A stretch of 64,000 bases of DNA, taken from Aporrectodea caliginosa. Its lineage: Eukaryota; Annelida; Clitellata; Crassiclitellata; Lumbricidae. The notes beneath the pieces were generated by a model. It did not search any database. It saw nothing but the letters and a program-made list of their open reading frames with translations, and was not told the origin of the DNA. Made by a program: the position numbers and the translations under genes. How positions within the stretch are numbered: the first letter of the stretch is position 1; every line of letters begins with the position of its first letter. Below are positions 46,269 through 58,589 of the stretch, one piece after another. The stretch lies in NCBI GenBank assembly GCA_020284085.1, contig JACEVL010000767.1:327001-391000 (forward strand), written 5' to 3'.

Positions 46269-47036
46269 GCTCTCTGCGCTCAACCATCCTTCATTTCACC
46301 ACCTCATTAAATTGCCGGGTTCTGTTGCATTGTGTTGGTCCATCCTAGTGCTTGAACTACTGTACCTCTTCATGCACTAGTAAATCACTAGCACCAAGTC
46401 TTTGGACGCTGAGAATGTTCCACGAGTGCTGTCTCAATGTCCTGCACTGTGATTATCCCATCTGAGACTCCAAACCGTCAATTTCCGCGTAATAACACCA
46501 CCGATCAATGAATAGATTGCACCGTGTCACACATATTAAATCTGTACTGCAGGAACATGCATAGTTGGTTGTGCAGTAGTAAAATGCTAATGTAAATGTT
46601 TTAAAACCACGTACACCAGATTTAAGAAGCTGTGGAGTAGCTACTTGGACGACTACTGAAAAATTAACCATACTTTATTACAATAGTGTTACATTGAGTT
46701 GCTTGCATATTATTCTTTTTTGGAATTTAAATATTATTAGTTAGTAAGTAATATTAATTAAGATGGCAAACCTCTCATTTCTTTTCAACTGACCAACCAG
46801 CCAAAAAAATCTAGTTATATAGGGTTACCCTAACTAAGCGGAGCTTGTGCTGCTTTTGGATCTCCCAAATACATTATGAAGAAACTATCCGAATGTATAG
46901 TGTCTTTAGATTGTTAACAGTGCCATACAAATTGCAGTGATAGCGAAAAATTGTGTAGAAAGAAAATGCCTTCACTGTGGCTTACAACCAGATTATAACT
47001 CGCCTATCTGTGATCATACAGAATTCTATCGCATTC
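46269..47036. other. Sequence without recognised feature
   Basis: Only short open frames. No repeat structure seen. Confidence 0.4.
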
Positions 47037-47275
47037 ATTAATTCATTCATTCATTCATTAATTCATTCATTCATTCATTCATTCATTCATTTTCATTTAT
47101 TCATTCATTCTTTTATTTATTCATTCATTCTTTCATTCATTCATTCATTCATTCATTCATTCATTCATTCATTCATTCATTCATTCATTCATTCATTCAT
47201 TCATTCATTCATTCATTCATTCATTCATTCATTCATTCATTCATTCATTCATTCATTCATTCATTCATTCATTCA
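47037..47275. repeat. ATTC tetranucleotide repeat
   Basis: Nearly pure CATT units with a few TTTATT interruptions. Confidence 0.97.
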
Positions 47276-47907
47276 TGCTAAGTACCATCCCTTCTAGCTA
47301 TCTACGCAAAGGCATTCGAGTAGATTCTTTCTTGATTTTACGTATCTGGCAATCCGATTGGCAATGTCTGTAGTAAATGTTCAAGTGGTATCTGCTAGTA
47401 TCAGACACCATTTCATAATAGTAAATGCAACGCCCACACAAAAGGACCAAAGAACTTACGAGTGGGAAAATTTATCAAACAGGGTGAGGCACAGAAGACG
47501 GATTTCTTAGAAGAAGGAGCAAGAAAGAGGGCGAGAGGGAGGTTGAGTTCATACTCGGTGCCATGGACAGCCACAATGCAGGTCTACAGCGAATCGATTC
47601 TGCAAGTATTTGCCGGGTCCGAGCACGTGCCACTAGCGCTGGCTAGCGGTGGGCGAGGAAAAAATCGATGAAGATATTGTCATAGCTGCGCCGCGATATG
47701 TAAATAAGACTGTGATGAATTAGACTATTAATAGATCGCTAGATGGGATCAGGAGATGTCAAACATGGGAGAAATGATCTAGATGTCGTTTAATTTGCTA
47801 TTCCTAGAGACAGCTGAATATAAGAGTAGATGGAAATTAGGAAATTTCGATCGGACAGCGCTTGACTCTGTCTGCCCGTGGTGCCATCCACAATCATCTG
47901 CCTTAGG
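47276..47907. other. Sequence without recognised feature
   Basis: Includes a 69-codon open frame (47462-47671, plus) with no recognisable domain. Confidence 0.35.
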
Positions 47908-48690
47908 CGCCTCTACTTATCACTCCACAGGATTTACTTCTCTACTTATCACTCCACAGGATTTACTCCTCTACTTATCACTCCACAGGATTTGCTCTTC
48001 TATTTATCACTCCACAGGAATTGCGCTTCTACTTATCACTCCACAGGATTTGCTCTTCTATTTATCACTCCACAGGAATTGCGCTTCTACTTATCACTCC
48101 ACAGGAATTGCGCTTCTACTTATCACTCCACAGGATTTGCTCTTCTATTTATCACTCCACAGGAATTGCTCTTCTATTTATCACTCCACAGGAATTGCGC
48201 TTCTACTTATCACTCCACAGAATTTACTTCTCTACTTATCACTCCACAGGATTTGCTCTTCTATTTATCACTCCACAGGAATTGCGCTTCTACTTATCAC
48301 TCCACAGGATTTGCTCTTCTATTTATCACTCCACAGGATTTGCTCTTCTATTTATCACTCCACAGGAATTGCGCTTCTACTTATCACTCCACAGGATTTA
48401 CTTCTCTACTTATCACTCCACAGGATTTGCTCTTCTATTTATCACTCCACAGGAATTGCGCTTCTACTTATCACTCCACAGAATTTAATTCTCTACTTAT
48501 CACTCCACAGGATTTGCTCTTCTATTTATCACTCCACAGGAATTGCGCTTCTACTTATCACTCCACAGAATTTAATTCTCTACTTATCACTCCACAGGAT
48601 TTGCTCTTCTATTTATCACTCCACAGGATTTGCTCTCTACTTATCACTTCACAGGCTTTGATCCTATACTTATCACTCCACAGGCTTTCC
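47908..48690. repeat. 29-bp minisatellite resembling 3' splice sites, about 27 copies
   Basis: Unit of 29 bp running CTCCACAGGATTTGCTCTTC then TATTTATCA, with variants GGAATTGCGCTTCTACTT and AGAATTTACTTCTC. Each copy has a pyrimidine-rich tract before CACTCCACAG|G. No unit contains a stop in any forward frame, so three overlapping frames stay open. Confidence 0.95.
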
Positions 48691-48805
48691 ACGCCAAATT
48701 AAATTCCGCCTCCTCAAGAATTCCTATACCCTAACCCATCGAATCCTTCGCATTCCAAGTGTTTGGGTTCTCAACGTAACCTGCCTTAGCAACTCCTCTG
48801 CATCC

Positions 48806-49119
<314 letters not shown>

Positions 49120-49497
49120 ATTCCATATTCATTATTCGCTCGTCTTTTTCTCACTGCCTGTCTGTCAGTCTGTATGCCTGTCTTTCTATCTATCTTTCTG
49201 TCTTTGTCGACTTTCATCTCTGCGTTTGACAGCGTATCTGCTACCTCCAGTTCAAGTCGTGCAGTTGTTTCACAAATCGTTTCCTTTCATGACTACATCC
49301 ATTAAACGCGGAGTCATTCGCCCACCGACCGATCAGTGATTGATAGCTGTCAGTCAGAGACAATCTACAAGCAAGCACCTGTTAATCTGCAAGCGACGAC
49401 CTTATACCATGAAACGGCATCCAACAAAAGAAAAGGAAGTTTTAAACATACCGGCGTGTTTCTTGACAACCAACCGACCGATGAAGAAGTAGAACAC

Positions 49498-49782
49498 TAA
49501 GAGCAGTCCATTAAGCTAGCCCTGAGGTAGCCATGGGTATGAGGTGTTAGCGACTTCATTTTCTTAGCGTCGGCATATGAGGCAGGTGGTCAATCCTCTC
49601 CCTCACCGTCTCATCTTCCCACTGACAGTGTACAGTCATTGTACTCATTATAACCGAGTTGGCTATAGGAGTTGCAGGTGGAGCAGAAATCTCGAACCAG
49701 ATTTCTACCCTGACGGGGATTTCAACCCCGACCTCTCGACTGTCAGTCCAGCACGATAGCCACTACGCTATCGAGCACCCCC
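49498..49782 (-). mobile_element. tRNA-derived SINE, family B, copy 2 (uninterrupted)
   Basis: Minus strand: head GGTGCTCGATAGCGTAGTGG, then GAGGTCGGGGTTGAAATCC (B-box-like) and ATCTGGTTCGAGATTTCTG. The body ends CATACCCATGGCTACC. It lacks the MITE present in the copy at 26020. Confidence 0.83.
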
Positions 49783-50024
49783 TCCCGATGAGTATACGTC
49801 AAATTGCGTATCAGGACACTGCAAGAACTTTCTTGACTGTTCAATTTCAATCCGTCCACAACGTTCTTGGTATGGAGGTCTCCATACAGCGAATTATAAA
49901 TGTTGCAGTCGTCAAAGTAAGTGCGTTGCCTTAACATCATCTGTTTCTTCGCTCTGTGTGTATGAATGTATGTATGTATGTATGTATGTATGTATGTATG
50001 TATGTATGTATGTATCAATCAATC

Positions 50025-50300
50025 AATCAATCAATATTTTATTGCAACCGGTAACAACAACTCAAAAGAATAAATTTGTGTCAATCAGTAACAACGTAAT
50101 TGTAATAAGAACGGTAACGACACATAACAGTTAAATTGCGAGCGACTAAAGAGGAGTAGCTAACGGGAGCAATGGGTGGCTCCTAAGGGATTGACATCCC
50201 GCTAGATGGAGACACCCAAGTACTTCCAATAACATAGGTTCAGTAGATGGCATAGACAGAAGTTTCCCTATTCATAAAAAAGGAAACAAGGCAGTAAGTT
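50025..50300 (-). mobile_element. LINE/SINE 3' end with TTGA tail (minus strand)
   Basis: Plus strand ATCAATCAATCAATCAAT then ATTTTATTGCAACCGGTAAC. On the minus strand this is a body ending GCAATAAAATATTGATTG. No coding part seen. Confidence 0.5.
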
Positions 50301-51199
50301 AGGTAGCTTAACTAAACTTATCTAATATAGCTTAACTAAATAGCTCGAGGATCAGTGCGTCGTGCAAACAGGCGTCGGTTGAATTGTACAAATATTTAAT
50401 ACATGATATAGTTTTTCATTATTGCAATTGTTATTCCTCTACGAGAAAACAACGTAGCCTTTTTTGAATTCATGTCGAGTCTTGGATAAGCGAATTTCTA
50501 ATGGAATGTATGTATGTATGTATCTTGCTAATGACATAGAGCCTTTAAGAGAATAAAGATCACAAGGGCGTCAACTTTATGGCTACGCGGGCGGATGAAT
50601 GACCGCATTCCATCAGTGACGGTTGTCACCATAGCTGCTTCTGCTTCTGCAGCTATTGCGGGAAAGAGAGATGGTTGGCTGTTTCTTTCTCTGTCTCCGT
50701 ATCCTCTTCCTTCATCTTTAGTTCGGACTCAGATCGATCGATCCGCGGCTGTAAAGAATGTCTTAATAATAATCGATCCAGATTTTCAGACATCCTGTAT
50801 TGATCCAGATCCCGGTTCAATGAGCAGCACGGTACCCACGCTTCTTTCTCTCATACATTTATATATTTGCGCAGAATGCATTATATGCGACATATGTAGG
50901 CTATACGTAATATTATATTGCACTGCATGTGTGGTATACATGATAATGTATTGTATTGCTTGAAATATATACATATAAGTGACTGCATGTTACACAGTTT
51001 GTGATGCAAATACATAATTTACCCTTTGTAATATCAAAATAGTTGTGTTTTAACGTTTGTTTAACTAGTAGCTGCGTTATGACAACCAGAGCTTTTCAAT
51101 AAACGAACATACAATACAATACAATATTGCTATTGCGACTTCCATTCTTGTTCATCCCCATTTTTTCCTTTCCTCTTTCATTTAGTTTTACCCATTTTC
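50301..51199. other. Sequence without recognised feature
   Basis: AT-rich. Includes a short ATACAATACAATACAAT stretch at 51108-51125. Confidence 0.35.
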
Positions 51200-51412
51200 A
51201 TGCTCCTCCTCCTTCTCCTGCTCCTCCTCCTCGTCCTCCTCTCCTCGTCCTCCTCTCCTCTCCTCTCCTCTCCTTTACCTCTAACTCTTCCTCCTCCTTC
51301 TCCTCTTCCTCCTCCTCCTCCTTCCTCTCTTCCTCCTCCTCCTCCTCCTCCTCCTCCTCCTCCTCCTCCTCCCTTCCTCCTCCTCCTGCTCCTCCTTCTC
51401 CTCCTCCTTCCT
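51200..51412. repeat. CCT trinucleotide-rich block
   Basis: CTCCTCCTCCTC runs with TCTCCTCTCC variants. Confidence 0.95.
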
Positions 51413-51805
51413 CAAGTCAGCTGGAGCGCACTGTCGCTATGGCAACTGCGCACGGAGTAATGCCATTGGACGGAAAGATGCGCGGAAACGGATAATCCAG
51501 TGCTCTGCCTCAGCCACTGGCTTCAATGCTGCTCCATACCTACTGCTGCTGCTGCCGCTAGCTGCTGATGCTGCTGCTGATGGTGATGCTGCTGCACCCA
51601 TCTCGTCGTTGTCGCTCGATTGACGTCATTGGTGCCTTCTTCTTCAACGGTGACTGTCAACAATATGCAGTCTCATTTCGCCAACAATGTTCACCACTAT
51701 ACCGTCTGTCTATCTGTCTGTCTCTCTGTCTGTTTCTGTCTGCTTCTGATTCTGTCTGTGTATGCGTATCACCATGTCTCTGGTTCTGGTTCTGTCTACC
51801 TCTAC
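51413..51805. other. GC-richer stretch with a TGACGTCA word
   Basis: CTGCTGCTG runs and TTGACGTCATTGG (a CRE-like octamer at about 51622-51629). Could be regulatory, but no adjacent gene start is seen. Confidence 0.25.
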
Positions 51806-51813
51806 ATGTACAT

Positions 51814-53148
51814 CAGGGATGGGCAGTAATTTAATTGATGTAATTGAAATTACGTAATTTGAATTACAATTGTAATTGGTAATTTGTAATTTGTTGCTCT
51901 GGATCAATGTAATTTGTAATTTGTAATTGAATTACATTTTTTCATGTAATTTGTAATTTCAAATTACATCTGTAAATCAAATTACTTTGAAAGAAAACTA
52001 GAACCAGAGGCTCCGCAACCAGAGCAGTTTTGAAAGTAGCTTTTCCTTATCTCGATCACCATCACTATAGTAGGCCTATCTCTGGTATGAACAATAGCAA
52101 CATTGAAGTCTTTGAATGCTTTCACAAAATTGGAGCCATTGTCAGAAATGGTAGCTACTATTTTGTCATGTGTCAGACCGAGCTCATAATGTATTATATA
52201 GATGAGTTGCGCTACTCCATCACACGTGTGTGATTCAACAAAACATCTGAATGCTAAGGCAACTGAGCGTCGCTCAAATGTACATGCAACGATCCAGTGA
52301 CAGGTTACTCCCATGTAGGCCTAACTTCTGTGTTTAGTAGACAACACATCTGCAGTCGTGCTGACAAATCGTTGTTTAGATCTCTTTTATTGCTCTCATT
52401 CGATTCTCTAATCAGTCTACTGCATCGACCTAACCTACGTCGGGCCATGACTGTGGCATCTGAGTTGAGACCAGTTACAAGTTCTTTAAATTTTGGTTGT
52501 TCAGCGGTTGACAAAGAATGCGTTCCATTTATCACAAATTTTTTAATTAGTGTGTCAATCTTACTCTGAGGTACTGTTTGTCTCAATTTATGACTTTTTT
52601 GACACTTCATTGGTTGATAAGGAAAAAGATGCTTTCAAAACTGAATTACTTTGTCACCTTTGACGAAATTTTTCTTGCAGTTTATCATAGATGACAGCAA
52701 GGAACTAATGACGCTTCATAGCGATGCAACTGTAAAGATGTTATTTATACAATTTAATTCTGTAGGCCTACTTCCTGCATCGGCGCTGGTACACAGACTC
52801 GTTATAGTTTTGCAAGCATGACTGTAAGGTCAAACAGATGCCGATTATCTGATAACTTGTTTGCACAGTTGCTACTTCTTAGAGAAAATTAAATAAACAT
52901 TTTCAAACAGTGTAATACATAATTATATGAACAGTGGAAATAAAGCATGTGTTTCCCAACTGAATTTCTTGATCACAATATTATGTATGTAATTTGTAAT
53001 TTGATGTAATTGAAATTACGTAATTTGTAATTTGTAATTTCCAGCAAATATCTAAAGTAATTTGTAATTTGTAATTCAATTACATTTCCCCAAGTAATTT
53101 GTAATTTGTAATTCAATTACATTTTACCATGTAATTTGCCCATCCCTG
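51814..53148 (-). mobile_element. hAT transposon with 8-bp duplication ATGTACAT
   Basis: Ends CAGGGATGGGCAGTAATTT and (reverse complement) CAGGGATGGGCAAATTAC. Exact duplication ATGTACAT at 51806-51813 and 53149-53156. About 150 bp of TAATTTGTAATTTG-type subterminal repeats lie at both ends. It carries remnants of a hAT transposase on the minus strand. Confidence 0.92.
51982..52610 (-). pseudogene. Decayed hAT transposase
   Basis: Two overlapping minus-strand frames. The first (52305-52610) has KIDTLIKKFVINGTHSLSTA and QPKFKELVTGLN. The second (51982-52314) has MGVTCHWIVACTFERRSVAL and DKIVATISDNGSNFVKAFKD, the hAT/ZBED-type RNase H-like core (SDNGSNFVKAF contains a catalytic-type Asp). The frames join by a shift near 52310, and the C-terminal dimerisation region is missing, so it is non-functional. 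It is much shorter than complete hAT transposases. Confidence 0.8.
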
Positions 53149-53159
53149 ATGTACATTCT

Positions 53160-53335
53160 ATCTCTAAGTAAGTATATTCTTTATTCTATATTCTTAATTA
53201 AACCAATACCCGCACTCTGGTGTACATATATCTTAATAACAATCAACTGTCAATATAGTACAACATTCTAACTATAAAAGTCTTGCAAGGCAATAGGTAG
53301 GTAACGGTCATGCGATCGCGTTCGCAGGGTATACA
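53160..53335. repeat. Dispersed repeat, uninterrupted relative of 6440-7145
   Basis: AGTAAGTATATTCTTTATTC, CCGCACTCTGGTGTACATAT and GCGATCGCGTTCGCAGGGTA occur in the same order as in the interrupted copy. Confidence 0.75.
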
Positions 53336-53749
53336 TTCTGCCTATGTTTGTAGCAATGTATCTCTCTTTGCACCTGTATCTTTGTGTCTTCCACCACTTC
53401 TTTCATTCCCACCTTTTGTGTTTGTCATCTTATCCCTGCCTGTATATGTGCCTCTTCCATTATGTCCTTTTCCCTCTGCCCCTCTGTATCTCTTCCTATC
53501 TCCGCTCTCTTGCTCTCTTATACATTTTATGTCTTTTACTGGTAATGTCTGTCAATAAACATCGATTTGTCCGTCCTTATGTCTCTCTTCCTATCTGTCT
53601 TTGTATCCTTCCTTTGGTTTCTTTTGACTTGAAATTCCCGATATCCCTTTTATCCGTCGATGCAGATAATTGCACGTGCTCAGTCTGACGACTTCTAACA
53701 AAGCTCGAAGAACAATCGATCGTCTATCATTCGTTAATCACGGAATATG

Positions 53750-54165
53750 TATGTATGTATGTATATGGCCATGTATATATGCCTTACCAGAATGTCGCGA
53801 ATAACTCCACTGGTGTATGTTAGACGTATGACATGTCATGTACCTGTCCTGCGAGTATCTATCTGATGATGTATGTATGTATGTATGTATGCATGTACCA
53901 AAATCCCACCCATACAGCAGCTCACAAATATAATGTATGTATGTATGTATGTATGAACGTATGAATGTATGTATAGATCTATGTACTGCCATTTATATGG
54001 CGCCTTACAAGAATCTCACGAATATCTCCACTGGTAGACTGTTAGACGGTCGACAGATGCCTGTCCTGCGAGTACGCCTATCTGGTGGTGATTTGAGAGC
54101 TCTCCGGGCGGCATATACCAAAATCCCAACCCGTACAGCAGCTCAAAAATATAATGTTATAATAA
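53750..54165 (-). mobile_element. Two diverged copies of a 180-bp SINE-like repeat separated by GTAT units
   Basis: Both have CACTGGT...TGTTAGACG, CCTGTCCTGCGAGTA, then ACCAAAATCCCA and ACAGCAGCTCA. The better copy (53985-54165) begins TTTATATGGCGCCTTACAAG, the reverse of an L2-type end, so the element is on the minus strand. GTAT microsatellites adjoin both. Confidence 0.6.
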
Positions 54166-54450
54166 AACTGGAAGTTGGATGAACGATGAAAACGTGGTAT
54201 TAATGCTGAATTATTGCCATAACATTAGAAGTTGGATGCGCATATTTATAGCAAACATAGAAGTTGGATGAGCGATGAAACCAAGGTATTGATGCTAAAT
54301 TATTTTAGTAAACTAGAAGTTGGATGAGCGATCAAAATATTTATTGTAGAAGTAGAAGTTGGATGAGGGCATGAGGCATGGAAATGTGTTATAGACTTAT
54401 AGTAGATGTTGAAGTTGGATGAGCGATGAAAACATGGCTAAAATAATAAT
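54166..54450. repeat. Irregular repeat of a GAAGTTGGATGAGCGATGAA word
   Basis: Six occurrences of (G/T)AGAAGTTGGATGAGCGAT-like sequence at 45-65 bp spacing. Confidence 0.8.
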
Positions 54451-54699
54451 TTAGAAAAACTGGTTTTCCCGATACTTTGTATTTCGCAGGATGAAAGTTT
54501 AAAAATTTAATAACTCCACAAGCACTTGGTCAATTTCGATAAGTAATAGCTCATTTTGAAGGTAATTTAACATAGAATAATGTGGAATATATAGCTCAAA
54601 TTCTTCAAAAAGTGCCTAGAGACTCATTGTGTAATGACTGGTCACATAGTTTTAAATATTTATGAACTCCTGCTCGGGATTGGATTTGGGTATATGCCT

Positions 54700-55035
54700 C
54701 CGGGCGCCGCATCCCCATCCAGATATGACTAGGAGGGACCGCTGGACTGTGAGACAACCGTGAGTCATGGGCAGAGGATCCCATCGCCTATCGTCGTTCC
54801 CCGTTCTCGACTCAACGTGCTTCAGGAACTTTAAATTTGTGAACATCTGTCGTCTGTTGGTTGTGTCTGCGCGTGTGCGTGAGACGACCACTGCGGACTC
54901 TTCTCGTTATCTGAGCAATGTTTGCCAACTGATGAATGTTCTGTGCTTAATGACAGTTGACATCGTTTAGGCTGGCGCAGAGAGCGCCTCTGATCATTTT
55001 TCCTGGTGTGGTGCTATATAAATTTCCTTAATCAA
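54700..55035 (+). mobile_element. L2-like LINE 3' end
   Basis: GCAGAGAGCGCCTCTGATCA and GTGTGGTGCTATATAAATTT, followed by CCTTAATCAAT. The upstream 250 bp may belong to it but is not clearly coding. Confidence 0.55.
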
Positions 55036-57585
55036 TACCAGTGTGCCCGCTTTAGGTATAGAAGATATAGGCGGCTGCGTAGAGCGGCATTTTTCAAGGG
55101 GCGGAAAATTCCGGCAAAATAAACCAAGAAAAGCATATTTTTCTTGAAATTTACTATTAAATACAATTGACAAGGGGCGGAAGTGTTGCCCTTGCCTATA
55201 GCACAAAACTGTCAAAGGCTGTCAAAGGCCGCTACTGATAAAGACATAAATTGAAGAAACTCGATCACATGACCACCTGCTTTCCCTTTCCATAAGCCGT
55301 AGCCTCTTTAAAAAACAAGCATTATTCGTCACAAGACTTTATTTCTGTATCCGACTGCGGTGAGGACTACTTTCGTCCTTTTTTGATGCCTTACTTATTA
55401 AATCCAGAATAGTCAGGCTTAGTAACTCAGTTCAGCAATTCATCATCATGACCGGACATACCTTAGTTAATATAATAGTTCGCTGTATAGAAACAATTCT
55501 GTCTTAGCGCCACTTATATAGCCTAACTTGTGTATATTTTGTAATATACAACAACACCTAAAATACCGTACTCAGAAATGCACACTCTTCCCCAAAGTGT
55601 CAAACACTACTTGAACTGGTAAGTAAAATATCAGGCATTGGAATGAAATCGTGTGTAGTTTGTTCAGCTAATTGTACTTTTATTGAATAAAACGCGTGAG
55701 ACAAACAGGATTGAATGTTAGCTTCAATATCTGGAAAAAAATGTCACAGAAAATGTTAATTGCATTAAACCACTCATGCACTATAGTTCAAATTGCATGA
55801 CATATTACATACCCTAACCCTCTACCATAATACTCCATCCCTATACCCTATACTCTAACCCTAAAAGTATCTAAATAAACATAAATCAAAAAATGTTTTG
55901 AGGGGGTAATCTGAAATCGTAAAGGGTAGGATTAAATCGCCTTCAAGCTACCCCAAGGGGAAACTTGAAATCGATTTCATCCTACCCCCGGTAATCTGAA
56001 CGCGATTTCAAGTTACCGGGGAGGTGAATGACGGCAAGCTTAAGTCGCTACAGGAACCCGGTTTATACAGGAGAGCTGCGTTAAGCCTGCTGAGTTATCC
56101 AAAGATAGCGTGTGTTGAACAAGATCCGGTTGCTGTAAGACCAGAGATTGAAGAATGGATACTGAGGAGCTGTTACGTATTTGGCATAGTATTTCGACTG
56201 GAAACAACGTTACGTAACTGAACTCGCCAACACAAATTCATTAATAATTTATTCTCCGTCGAAAACATCATCGGAAAGCCAAACGCCCACGTTGTTCCAG
56301 CTCGTCGCAGTTTACGACCGATGCTGACATAAGTTGAGACTGCATGAAGCGGGCCTCTCCCGTGGAGGAAACACAGTCCACTGGGCGAGTGATTAGGCAT
56401 CGGATGGACGGATGGATGGAGGTCATTTGAGCCGACGACGACGTCCGAACTCGGATCAATAGAATTCATTTCGCAGTCGACGCGGACAGAGGCTTAGCTC
56501 CGATAATTAAATTTCGCCAGCCAAGGATGAAGCTACAGAGGCGGAACCACGAGAACTAACGAAAAATTTAGAATATAGATCACGACCTCAATTTTAATGT
56601 TAATTAACTGATGGATTGTTCTGCGCAGCTACGGATTTATGGTGTTGTTAGGTATTATATTAACTTGCGCTTTTATTATAATAATACGGAGGCTGCTGTT
56701 TTGAATTGCTAAAGTCATTTTGAGTTTAGAATTGAAGAAGATGAAAAAGATAAACGAAGATAACGATGTCTAAGAGAACTCCGCCGCTAGTCGTACTCTG
56801 GTGGTGTCAGTCCCAAGCCTGGAGAAAGGAGAAGGGCGACGCTAATTATCTTTGTTATTACACAGTATCGTTGAACAGCAACTAACAAACCAATGTTTAA
56901 TATGTACACAGCTGTTATGTATATGTATATGTACCCCGCTGATCCTTGTTAATAAATTAACAAAACAATCAGCCAATAGACCTAAATTTTGTCAGTCAAT
57001 AAGACATTTCATTCACTGAATTTTTAAACAGTTAACAAACGATCACTAGTTTAGTCAGTTGATGAATCACTGTAGCCGCCTGTCTGGCTCTCTACAAGGC
57101 TGCATCTCTGCCTGCCTGACTGTCTGTATTTCTGCCTGCCTGTATTGCCAGCCTGTATATCTACCTGTTGGTTTGCCTGTTTCCTTCTGTTTGCCTGCTT
57201 TTCTGTGTACTGCCTCCAAGCTGCCTGTCTCCTGGCTGATTCTTATGACATACCTGCAACCTATGAATGGCCTCTGATTCTGAAACGATTATCATGTCAT
57301 GATCTCATTAAAAAAATTACACTTTGAAACTATATCTGTCTCAGTGGAACTACTGAAAAAATCACACATCCGCAAAGTCATATTTGCCACATGATGACCA
57401 AAAATCAAGATGGTAAACACCCGCGAATTTTTCGGAATGTAAGCCCCTTTGTCAATGACAAATACCTACACGATCACTAACTGCATAGAATGTCAAACAT
57501 ATAGAACCATTCACCATAAAACCACAAGTAGAGAGCGAGCCTGGAAACATCTAAAGACACTGAAAAATAATTAAATATTGTATGT
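55036..57585. other. 2.5 kb without recognised gene
   Basis: No domain in any frame. CCCTAACCCT-like words at 55810-55865 are irregular. CCCCGGTAACTTGAAATCG-type words repeat in both orientations at 55900-56020. The rest is unique. Confidence 0.4.
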
Positions 57586-58300
57586 ATGTGTATAGTGATT
57601 CGTATAGTGGCTGGTACTACTTATGGATCTCAGACCAACCCTCTGTTTTTTAATTTTAAAGTATTAAAAGTAGAGCAGCTCAGGCTGTTCCAAATCTGTG
57701 AATTTATGTACAAGTACGACCGAGGCCTACTACCTCCAGTATACAAGGGATGCTTTAATCTTGCCTCAGAGGTTCACTCCCACTTAACAAGAAACTCCGT
57801 AAATTATAGAAGTGTCTTTGCCCGCTCAAACACTCGTCAGTTCTCAATAAAATCTATTGGCGCCACTACCTGGAATAAAATTCCTCAAGAAATCAGAAAA
57901 TCTCCCTCACTTACACTGTTTAAGAATAAGCTTCGCATTTATTTAGTTGAAGGTAATTATTAATGCTTTGATGTATTAATCTTTTATTTCCATGTGTTTA
58001 ACTGTACTTCCCACTCATTCCTTTTACTTTAGATATTTAGTTTGAATTAGTTAAGGTTAGTTAAGTTTTTTTATGTTAATCAAATCAACAACTGTTGTAC
58101 TAAGTAAAGCAGCTTTCGGTCGCCACATATTATGTTGAAATTGTATAGAGGTGTCCCTACTTAGCGGGATCTTTGATCCCTTCAGGGCCTTCCCTTGTGG
58201 TATTCAACAATCCATACTTAAAAGTGCAATCTGATTTGTAATGTTATTGTTTATTGTTGTTTGGCTACAAATAAACGATTGATTGATTGATTAATTGATT
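57586..58300 (+). mobile_element. LINE 3' end with C-terminal reverse transcriptase fragment and GATT tail
   Basis: Open frame 57586-57963: VEQLRLFQICEFMYKYDRGL, then LPPVYKGCF and TRNSVNY...FSIKSIGATTWNKIPQEI and SLTLFKNKLRIYL. This is the common C-terminus of CR1/Jockey-type LINE proteins, here intact for about 110 residues. The 3'UTR ends CTACAAATAAACGATTGATT with TTGA units. 5'-truncated. Confidence 0.85.
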
Positions 58301-58555
58301 GATTGATATAGCGCCTTACAAGAAACTCACGAAGGCGCTAAAAATATTCCTCCACAAATTAAATAAATTGCTTTCAAGTACATCAAATCAACTTTTTCAT
58401 CACACAGAAGTATTGCCTGCACAGTTCGACATGCGATCGATTTAGATTCACATATCGAATAGAGAATCGAACCCATGACATAGAAGTAGAAAGCGAACGC
58501 AATATCTGCTCGAGAACCGTGCCACCTCCCTTGACCGCTTGCTACCCCTCATCCC
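58301..58555 (-). mobile_element. tRNA-like SINE with L2-type 3' end
   Basis: Plus strand TATAGCGCCTTACAAGAAAC at one end. The minus-strand head has GAGGTGGCACGGTTCTCGAG and ATGGGTTCGATTCTC (B-box-like). Confidence 0.6.
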
Positions 58556-58589
58556 GTAAGCTTCTCTTGTGAATAGTAGTCAATGTGAT

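Noticed and set aside
45614..46348. Long open frames on both strands over the TCTCTG array (Leu-Cys, Arg-Gln, Asp-Arg repeats)
   Set aside because: Pure hexanucleotide repeat without stops. Frames on both strands stay open for composition reasons. No gene context.
47908..48690. CRISPR-like array (29-bp units)
   Set aside because: Units are contiguous with no unique spacers, and the DNA is eukaryotic.
47783..48702. Three overlapping plus-strand frames of 155-292 codons
   Set aside because: 29-bp units without stop codons keep every forward frame open. Not coding.
51622..51629. CRE (TGACGTCA) as a functional promoter element
   Set aside because: One octamer with no gene start beside it. Chance occurrence cannot be excluded.
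55805..55865. Telomere-like CCCTAACCCT words
   Set aside because: Irregular and short (CCCTATACCCTATACTCTAACCC), not a TTAGGG array.
57586..57963. Host gene encoding a 125-residue protein
   Set aside because: Sequence is the standard C-terminus of a LINE protein (TTWNKIPQEIRKS, FKNKLRIYL) followed by AATAAA and a TTGA tail.
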